Below are positions 56,481 through 64,000 of a stretch of DNA of 64,000 bases, one piece after another; the stretch's first letter is position 1, and every line of letters begins with the position of its first letter. Source of the stretch: Rhinopithecus roxellana (Eukaryota; Chordata; Mammalia; Primates; Cercopithecidae); NCBI RefSeq assembly GCF_007565055.1, contig NC_044563.1, forward strand, positions 96,743,489 to 96,807,488. Reading direction: 5' to 3'. The position numbers and the translations under genes are program-made. The notes below the pieces were generated by a model, which was given only the letters and a program-made list of their open reading frames with translations, did no database searches and had not been told where the DNA came from.

Positions 56481-56719
56481 CACTCACTGAACATCAATTT
56501 TAGGCACACCTTCAGAGATATTTCAAGTTCAGTTCCAGATCATTGCAATAAAGCGAATGTCACAAAAAGAAGTGAGTCACATGAATTTTTTTTGCTTTTT
56601 GTTTCTGAATGCATATAAAAGTTTTGTTTGTATTATATGGTAGTCTATTAAGTGTGATAGCATTATGTCTTAAAAACAATATATGTACCTTAATTTAAAA
56701 TACTTTATTGCTGAAAAAT

Positions 56720-58790
56720 GCAAATAATTATCTGAACCTTCAGTGAGACATAATCTTTTTGCTAGCAGAGGTTCTTGCCTTGATGTTGATGGCTGCTGAC
56801 TGATCAGGGTGATACTTGCTGAAGGCTGAGGTGGCTGTGGAAATTTCTCAAAATAAGACAACAGTGAAGTTTGCCACATTGATTGACTCTCCTTTCATGA
56901 AAGATTTCTTTGTAGCAAGTGATGCTATTTGATAGCATTTTGCCCCCAGAAGAACTTTTTTCAAAGTTGGAGTCAACGCTTTCAAACCCTGCTGCTGCTT
57001 TACTAAGTTTATGAAATATCCTAAATCCTTCATTGTCATTTCAACAGTGTTCATAGCATCTTCACCAGCTGTAGATTCTATCTCAAGAAACCACTTTCTT
57101 TGCTCATCCATAAAATGCAATTCCTCACTGGTTCAAGGTGTATTGTGAGATCGTAACAATTCAGTCACATTTTCAGGCTCCACTTCTGATTCTACTTCTA
57201 ATTCTACTTCTCTTGCTGCTTCCACATCGGCAGTTACTTCCTCCATTGAAGTCTTGAGCCCCTCAAAGTCATCCATGAGGGTTGGAATCAACTTCTTTCA
57301 AGCTCCTGTTAATGTTGATATTTTGATCTCCTCCCATGAATCAAAATGTTCTTAATGACATCTAAAATGGCGAGTCCTTCCTAAAAGGTTTTTTATTGGG
57401 CCAGGTGCAGTGGCTCATGCCTGTAATCCCAGCACTTGGGGAGGCCGAGGTGGGTAGATCACCTGAGATCGGGAGTTTCAGACCAGCCTGGCCAGCATGG
57501 TGAAACCCCATCTCTACTAAAAATACAAAAATTAATTAGGCGTGGTGGCATGTGCCTGTAGTCCCAGCTACTCAGGAGGCTGAGGCAGGAGAACCGCTTG
57601 AACCCAGGAAGCAGATGTTGCAGTGAACCAAGATCGCTTCACTGCACTCCAGCCTGGGCGACAGAGTGAGCCTCCATCAAAAAAAAAAAAAAAAAAAAAA
57701 AAGATTTTCTATTTTCTTTGTTCACATCCATTAAAGGATCACTATGTATGGCAGCTATAGCTTTATGAAATGTATTTCTGAAATACTGACTTGAAAGTTG
57801 AAATTACTCCTTGGTCCATGGGCTACACAATGTATGTTGTGTTAGCAGGCATGAAAACATTAATCTCCATGAACATCTCCATCAGAGCTCTTGGATAACC
57901 AGGTGCATTGTCAATGAGTACTATCTTGAAAGGAATTTTTTTCTGAGCCGTAGTTCTCAACAGTGGGCTTAAATAAATATTCAGTAAACTACACTATAAA
58001 CTAATGTGCTGTCATCCAGGCTTTGTCATTCTGTTTATAGAGCACAGGCAGCGTAGATTTAGCATAAATTTTAAGGGCCCTAAGATTTCCAAAAAGGTAA
58101 ATGAGCATTGGCTTCAACTTAAAGACACCAGCCACATTAGCCACTAACAGAATCAGACTGTCCTTCAAAGTGTTGAAGCCAGGCATTAACTTCTCCTCTC
58201 TAGCTATCAAAGTCCTCAATGGCATCTTCTTCCAATATAAGGCTATTTCATCTACAGTGAAAATCTGTAGTTAGTGTAGTCATCTTAATCAATGATCTTA
58301 GCTAGATCTTCTGGGTAACTTGCTGCAGTTTTTTCATCAGCACTTGCACTTTTATGTTGTAGAGACAGCTAGTTTCCTTAAACCTCATGAACCAACCTCT
58401 CCTAGCTTCAGACTTTTCTTCTGCAGTTTCTTCACCTCTCTCTGCCTTCCTAGAACTGGGAGAGTTGGAATCTTGCTCTGGATTAGGCTTTGACTTAAGG
58501 GAATGTTGTGGCTGGTCTGATCTTCCATCTGGACCACTAAAACTTTCTCTTTATCAGCAAAAAGGCTGTTTTGGTTTCCTATCATTCTTGTGTTCAGATT
58601 GGCATAGCACTTTGAATTTCCTTCAAGAACTTTCCCTTTGCATTCACAACTTGGCTAACTGGTGTAAGAGGCCTAGCTTTCAGCCTATCTCAGCTTTCAA
58701 CATGCCTTCTTCCCTAAATTTAATCATTTATAGCTTTTGATTGAAAGTGAGAGACAAGTCTTCCTTTCACTTGAATATTGAGAGGCGACT
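56720..58790 (-). pseudogene. Tigger1 transposase, decayed
   Basis: The minus strand holds open pieces at 58385-58585, 58001-58225 (containing GFNTLKDSLILLVANVAGVFKLKP, a DDE-domain region) and 56848-57120 (ending in a coil-like C-terminal segment). An Alu at 57398-57698 splits the gene. The expected ATG near 58787 is mutated, and indels occur throughout. The family has an N-terminal CENP-B-type helix-turn-helix DNA-binding region and a DDE catalytic domain. TIGD genes are its domesticated relatives. No intact frame is left. Confidence 0.85.
57398..57698 (+). mobile_element. Full-length Alu (AluS-like) inside Tigger1
   Basis: GGGCCAGGTGCAGTGGCTC to CCTCCATC, with a tail of about 24 A. AAAAGGTTTTTTATT (57383-57397) and AAAAGATTTTCTATT (57699-57713) are its target-site duplications with two mismatches. 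Confidence 0.94.
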
Positions 58791-59264
58791 GTAGGTTTAT
58801 TAATTGGCCTAATTTCAATATTGCTGTGTTTCAGGGAATAGAGAGGCCTGAGGAGAGGGAAAGAGACAGGCAAATGGCTGGCCGGTAGAGCAGTTAGAAC
58901 ACACAACTCTTATCAATTAGGTTCACCGTCATTTACAGGAGAGGTTTGTGGCACTCCAAAACAATTACAATAGTAACATCAAAAATCCCCTGACCACAGA
59001 TCACTGTAACAGATATAATAATAATGAAAAGGGTTGAAATATTGCAAGAATTATCTAAATGTGACACAGAGATATGAAGTAAGAATATATTGTTGGGAAA
59101 ATGGCACTGACAGACTTGCTGGATACTGGGTTGCCATAAACCTTCAATTTGCAAAAGATGCAATATCTGCAAAGCACAAGAAAATAAGGTATGCCTGTAT
59201 GTTCTATGCACTGGGTTAAATGTTGACAATCGAAAACTAATTCTGCCATTTTTTGAAGATTTAT

Positions 59265-59480
59265 ATAACAGGCATTATCGTAAATGTTTGGCATATATTT
59301 TCTCATTTATTTTTTGTCTCCACAATAGTCTTAGGAATTGGATATTACTATAGCCCACTTTATAGCCAAAAAACCTCAGCTAGAGGTTTAAATAATAGCT
59401 AGTTAGCAGGGAACAAAGATTCAAACCCAAGAATCCCTGACTCCCAACCCTATGTTTAACCAGAACATCATGCTGCCACC
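59265..59480 (-). mobile_element. MIR SINE, antisense
   Basis: The reverse MIR order is clear: TTTCTCATTTATTTTTTGTC, CCACTTTATAGCC, GGTTTAAATAATAGCTAG, GATTCAAACCCAAGAATC and TTAACCAGAACATCATGCTG. Confidence 0.78.
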
Positions 59481-59499
59481 AAGAAACTTATGATCATAT

Positions 59500-59642
59500 T
59501 TCTCGACATCACTTGTGTCAGAATTACTTGGGGTGCTTATTTAGAATGCAAATTTTCAGGCTTGCTCTACTCAAGCTCTACTGAGATTGTTATCTCTGGA
59601 GTGGAGGCTGTGTTTTTAAACAAGTGATTCTGCTCTGATGAT
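59500..59642 (+). mobile_element. MER5A-like DNA transposon remnant (hAT-Charlie)
   Basis: CATCACTTGTGTCAGAATTAC, GGGGTGCTTATTTAGAATGC and AACAAGTGATTCTGCTCTGATG match the order of MER5A (a 'cagaatcacctgg' segment, then 'cccaggtgatgctgatg'). Confidence 0.65.
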
Positions 59643-59984
59643 TCCTATTTATATTCATTTTGAAGTCTAATATACAGTTTATAATTTGTCTATATGCATT
59701 AAATATTTAATGAATGCCCATTATGTACAAGTTACACTATACTAGTGTGTTAGACACATTGTTGTATGATACATTTTGTGTCTGACTGCAAGCAAGAGAC
59801 TTGACGATAAGATACACACAAATACTTATATCACAGAACATTCTTGGAAATTGTTAGATCCTGCTTTAACAGCTATAATTGCTGTCCTATAATTGCTCTT
59901 GTATTATTTATTCATGCACATATTATCTTTGTCACACAGAATGCAAATCCTTTGGAGGCTGCTATTTATCTTTTATTTTCATTT

Positions 59985-60310
59985 GTCCTTTCAGCAAATA
60001 TTTATTAAGTACCCACTGAGTGTAAAACATGTGGACACTAGAATTATAATAGTGAGCAAAAACAGGCTAGTTCCTTCATGGAGCTTTTGATCTAGTGTGT
60101 GGGAAGCCATTTGTTAAATAATCAGACACATGCAAATAATGTAAGTAATCAGAAATATAGCACGTATAAATTGCTACTATGATACATGATACAAAGAAAC
60201 AGTACTCTTGGCTAAAATAACTTACTTTTTAAAAGATTTGGTCTGGTCAGAGAAATCAGGAAAAGCTCCCCTAAGGAAGCAAATTTTGAATTAAAATCTG
60301 AAACATATAC
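59985..60310 (-). mobile_element. L2 LINE 3' end, antisense
   Basis: The reverse complement of the L2 3' end is visible: CCTTTCAGCAAATATTTATTAAG, TAGTGAGCAAAAACAGG, TTCATGGAGCTTTTGATC, then GTCAGAGAAATCAGGAAAAGC. Similar diverged sequence may extend to about 60440. Confidence 0.7.
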
Positions 60311-61214
60311 AAACACTAATAGGTAAAATGGGAGGAAAGGGAATAAGTATCCAAGAAAAGGGTACAGCACATGGAAAGGCATTTGTGACAGATGGAAACA
60401 AGAACAAAGCATTGATAACAGCCAGTACACCTGGACTGGAGAGAAGGAAAAGGAGCTGAAATGTTCATCAGGACTGGTTATTCTCCATTTGCTTTGCCCC
60501 ATCCCCAGACTCATTCTCCACTTAGAGCCCTGGGAGGCTGACCCCATGGACTGCCTCATCTGGTCTCCTGGTCCAGCTTCTGTTTGGATTTGGACAATGG
60601 GAAGCACATGCAGGAGACCAGTAAAAGACAGTCAGAATATTTCTTCTCCACTCCCACTCTACTTTAGGGTCTCAGTTCCAGTACTGTTAGAATACCTGAA
60701 CAACTATGACTCCTGCCCACCAGGCCCTCTTCTAGGGGTCTAGACTCCAATAACACTATTTCAGTCCTCTTATCCCTTCAGACCTGAGGATGATAATGGC
60801 TTCCTGCTATTGCTGGTCTCTGGGTGCCCCAGCATTTCTTGGTTTTCTTAATCCTGCTCCTTTTGGTTTTCTTAACCCTGCTCTCTTTGAAGGTAGTTCC
60901 TCTTCATTAAAATCCTTTCCTCTGAGTTGAATTGTTTCCTGCTAGGACCATAAGGTATGTGGTATCAATCCCTAGGTCCTAGTTTAAAAAAATACCTACA
61001 ATACAACATTCAAAAATATCTGACATTCAAATAACTGACTTTTTCCCATGATAGAACAGTCCATGGAATTTTCTTTTGCCTCTTAGTTACACTTACTACT
61101 TTATTGTCAATAGTTGGTCTTCTTAATTATTAAAAGATTCTTGGAGGACTATAATCATTACCATTCATACGAACAGATTTCTTGCCATCCAAAGGAATTA
61201 GGGTGAACAACGCC
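60311..61214. other. Sequence without a confident assignment
   Basis: The stretch 60480-60960 is GC-richer and has the texture of an old LTR or LINE 3' end, but I cannot name it. A tandem repeat of about 25 bp lies at 60839-60888 (TTGGTTTTCTTAA.CCTGCTC twice). The rest is AT-rich and unassigned. Confidence 0.35.
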
Positions 61215-61460
61215 TTTGTAGTGTAGACATAAAAAGCATGGACTCAGAGAAACCTGGATTTAGTTATTTGCTCTGCCACTTATTATTAGTATGCCCATAG
61301 ATATGTTTTCTCAACACTCTGAATCTGTTTCCTAGGTAAAATGGGAACTTTTATTCTTATCTTACAGGATTTTTGTGAATATTAAATAAAAATTATGCTG
61401 AGAGGGACTGGTAGAGAAAAAGTACTTAATAAGCAGTAACTATTGTTACTATTACACCTA
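61215..61460 (+). mobile_element. MIR SINE
   Basis: The MIR order is: AAGCATGGACTCAGAGAAACC, TTTGCTCTGCCACTTATTATT, GGTAAAATGGGAAC, AATATTAAATAAAAATTATGC and ACTTAATAAGCAGTAACTATT. Confidence 0.8.
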
Positions 61461-61632
61461 TTTAATCATGGATAAAAAAGAAGTGACAAGTTTTTAGAAT
61501 TGACATATGTTCATGGTTTAAATAGAAAGCCAACATGGAAGAATATGAAGTATAAAATAAAAATTTCTCATTTCTTTCCTTCACCTCCTAATTCCACCCC
61601 TCAGAGTGCTGCTATTAAAAGGATATGCAACT

Positions 61633-61911
61633 CACGCCTGTAATCCCAGCACTTTCGAAGGCTGAGGCAGGTGGATCACGAGGTCAGGAGATCGAGACCA
61701 TCCTGGCTAACATAGTGAAACCCCATCTCCACTAAAAATACAAAAAATTAGCCAGGTGTGGTGGTGGGCGCCTGTAGTCCCAGCTACTTGAGAGACTGAG
61801 GCAGGAGAATGGCATGAACCCAGAAGGTAGAGCTTGCAGTGAGCCAAGATTGTGCCACTGCACTCCAATCTGGGCGACAGAGAAAGACTCCGTCTCAAAA
61901 AAAAAAAAAAT
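61633..61911 (+). mobile_element. 5'-truncated AluY with target-site duplication
   Basis: It starts at CACGCCTGTAATCCCAGC within the left arm and ends CGTCTC plus an A-tail. GATATGCAACT flanks it (61622-61632 and 61912-61922), an exact 11-bp duplication. Divergence from AluY is moderate. Confidence 0.94.
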
Positions 61912-61922
61912 GATATGCAACT

Positions 61923-64000
61923 TTATAGATATTTTCCATAGTATACTCTGCATTTAGAGAATGAAGATGAAATAACACATGTGGGAAGAAGAATTGGCAC
62001 TCCTCCTGTTCTTTATGATTGAGATATTCAGAGAAGCATGTGTATCACAATACCATAGAATTCTGATACCACCCTAATATCAATGCAGTTCACAAAGAAG
62101 TACAATTTTGGAGATAGAGTTAACAAATTTTTATTTCTGTATCTCTGGATGGAAATCACTTGGACTAATTTAGCACAGAATAGTAAACACTTCTGATTCT
62201 TAATACCAACAATTTAGGCAGCTGAAAGGAGAGGATATAAAGTTGAATAGCTTAAAAGTATTGGGACAATGGGAAAACACTGTCAAAAATGATTGTGATC
62301 ATTTTACTCAGGACCCAAAGATTAGATTCAGGTATCTTATATCAACCTATATAGAAATAAGTAATTTCCAATCACTTACTACAGAACATATTTTTTTAAT
62401 CCTCTACTGGTCTTTTTTACAACAGGTAGTTTCTCTGAATTCCTTAAACCTTTCTATGAAATACAGCATGCATCCAGGTACCAGCAAGTAATGAGAATGC
62501 TACTTAGGGAAAACTTGGTGACTATGTAAATTGTTAAATTTACTCTACATGTTTTCTGAGTCAGACCACTGGAAAACACTCCTACAAACATCAGAACCCT
62601 CCATTTCCAGACCTTCTTGCAGTCCAAGGACACTGGCTAGCTCTGAAATTCAGTCACTTTTTCCCATTAGTATCCTCTCATTCCCTTTAGCCATGGAGAA
62701 TTTGGAAAATTCCCCATTCCAAGCCCACTGGCCAGCCTTCTTTTCCTGAGTCCCAAATCTTCTGAAGGTGTTTGATATCCCAGGCACCTTCAGAAAGCCT
62801 GCGTTGTACTGTAATATTTTATGAACAAGGGAAGAAAAATCCTGAATATTGTATTTTATATCCCAACTGAAATGGTCCATGTCAAAGAAGAAACTACCTA
62901 AAATATATATACATATATATAATTATTCATATATATATAATCCTTCATATGTATATATACAAATTCTTCCCCACACATATCTTTAAGGAATACATTTGCC
63001 TTGAACATTTAGCAAATAAATAAATGAATAAAACAATTATTGTCAAATGACAAATGGTAGGAAATTTGAATTTATTACAGCATTTAAAATGTATCATATG
63101 TTTGTACTTTAATAAGTTACATAGTATATGCATAGCATGGTTTACTACATGATCAAATCACACTGATCAGTGTGATACACGAAATAAAAAATACATAATT
63201 TATAAATATGAACTAACGTCTATGAAGGTATCTCCAATTATTCCATATACACCGATGCTAAATGATCAAATTACACTTGTAAACTGGTTCATGTAAGATT
63301 ATCAGAATACCTGGCAATGAAAACATTTTATTATTTTTATGAATGTATGATGTCTTGCCATTGCCAGAAACATTCTTTTAAATTTTCATTTAATTAAAAA
63401 ATGGCTCTTGAATATTTGTTATGAAAAAGACATTCGAGATAGAGACCTCTGTACCAAGTTCTAGTCCAAAAATTTTTTTTAAATACAAAGACTTCTTTAA
63501 ATTACAAAGACAGTTTTTGCTTTTCAGTTTGTCAAAGTATTTCATAATAATATAAATTAGAAATAGAAAGTAAAGGGGGATGACACTGTCCTGACTGCTG
63601 TAAAACAACAATATACCTGGCTTTTACTCCCCTCTTTCATCAAAAATAAGCCAAGTATAAACATTTATTTGTGCTTTTGTGTTTGTTATTTCATCTTTTT
63701 TTACAATGTGCTTAAACCTGATAGCTTATGTTTTAAAATTTTACCGATGGAGCATCACTTGTGAGTCACAACACAGAAGAATTTGTATTTCTCTCAGTAG
63801 TACCACTGTGTAATATACCCTGCAAATAGTGTTCATACACCTAAACTTTTCTATTTTTCTCTCACTCCCAGGTACTCAACAAATACTTGCAGAATGAATT
63901 AATAAAGCTCAGTGAAATGTCCTATCTTACCAATAACACAACTTCCATCTAACCTTTCACTTTTGAACAGCTCCTTTGTCAAATCAACAAATCTAATCTG
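61923..64000. other. AT-rich sequence, mostly without assigned features
   Basis: I see no exon, RNA gene or young repeat. A TA-rich microsatellite lies at 62901-62960. A short L2-like 3' end may lie at 63870-63905 (GGTACTCAACAAATACTTG). The small open stretches here are at the level expected by chance. Confidence 0.4.
62901..62960. repeat. TA-rich microsatellite
   Basis: ATATATATACATATATATATAAT-type sequence occurs in two blocks separated by TTATTCAT and TCCTTCAT. Confidence 0.9.

Larger units (their letters stand above)
56501..59197 (-). mobile_element. Tigger1 DNA transposon (TcMar-Tigger), near complete
   Basis: The termini are inverted repeats: AGGCACACCTTCAGAGATAT at the left and GTATGCCTG at the right, with TA at 59198. 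The internal sequence matches the arrangement of Tigger1 with a pogo-like transposase on the minus strand. After removing the inserted Alu (57398-57698) the length is about 2.4 kb, the usual size. Tigger elements are fossil mariner-superfamily cut-and-paste transposons. This copy is inactive. Confidence 0.93.

Noticed and set aside
1..64000. Possibility of a cellular gene, tRNA gene or conserved regulatory element hidden between repeats.
   Set aside because: I found no exon with splice sites and coding texture and no tRNA-like A/B box pair outside SINEs. Conservation cannot be judged from one sequence.

Overview
This is a primate nuclear window. An Old World monkey (Cercopithecidae) is the most likely source. 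Alu and L1 elements fill most of it. The youngest Alu (27281-27564) carries the GATCCGG-type right-arm variant that I associate with cercopithecoid AluYR lineages. Three young L1 copies share a 3' UTR and an ORF1 coiled-coil type that differ from the human-lineage L1PA1-L1PA4 type. This assignment comes from pattern memory and not from a search. I found no exon of a cellular protein-coding gene, no tRNA or rRNA gene, no CRISPR array and no bacterial features. Every ORF longer than about 100 codons lies in a retrotransposon, an ancient transposon, a simple repeat or the antisense of one of these.

Layout, left to right. 1-1564: an old Alu arm, a 427-bp uninterrupted homopurine tract and an antisense Alu. 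1565-9190: two ancient minus-strand L1s. The second is interrupted by a young 5'-inverted L1 (2783-4204), three Alus and an MLT1-like LTR, and it contains a near-perfect 179-bp inverted duplication (6929-7107 and 7652-7830). 9191-10490: an L1 ORF2 fragment with two Alus. 10661-23170: an old plus-strand L1 ('L1-D') with tandem 5' UTR monomers. An Alu inside it has been split by a full-length young L1 ('L1-A', 14987-21170) that has an intact 338-codon ORF1 and a broken ORF2. L1-D also contains a GA-rich, locally duplicated and noisy segment (21986-22721). 23171-29030: another old L1 ('L1-E') interrupted by a THE1-like LTR and several Alus. 29031-32259: ancient minus-strand L1 pieces.

32260-47534 is a minus-strand MST-like ERVL-MaLR element with two LTRs and internal sequence. 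Its left LTR is split by a full-length L1 ('L1-B', 32306-44867), which in turn is split by a second full-length young L1 ('L1-C', 35651-41839). Its right LTR is split by an Alu at the homologous LTR position. 47535-56500: Alus, ancient L1 pieces, MIR and a MER2 element. 56501-59197: a near-complete Tigger1 DNA transposon with a decayed transposase. 59198-64000: MIR, MER5A, L2, one 5'-truncated AluY and about 3 kb of AT-rich sequence without recognisable features.

The nesting gives a relative chronology: ancient L1/MIR/L2, then MER2/Tigger1/MaLR, then L1-B and older Alus, then L1-A, L1-C, the inverted L1 and young AluYs. No operon or pathway logic applies. The only gene product that could plausibly still be made is L1-A ORF1p. 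I see no undescribed system. The observations most worth checking are the inverted duplication, the same-site insertions in the two LTRs, the chimeric duplication, the short 3' transduction in L1-B, and the lineage-specific L1 3' UTR duplication.
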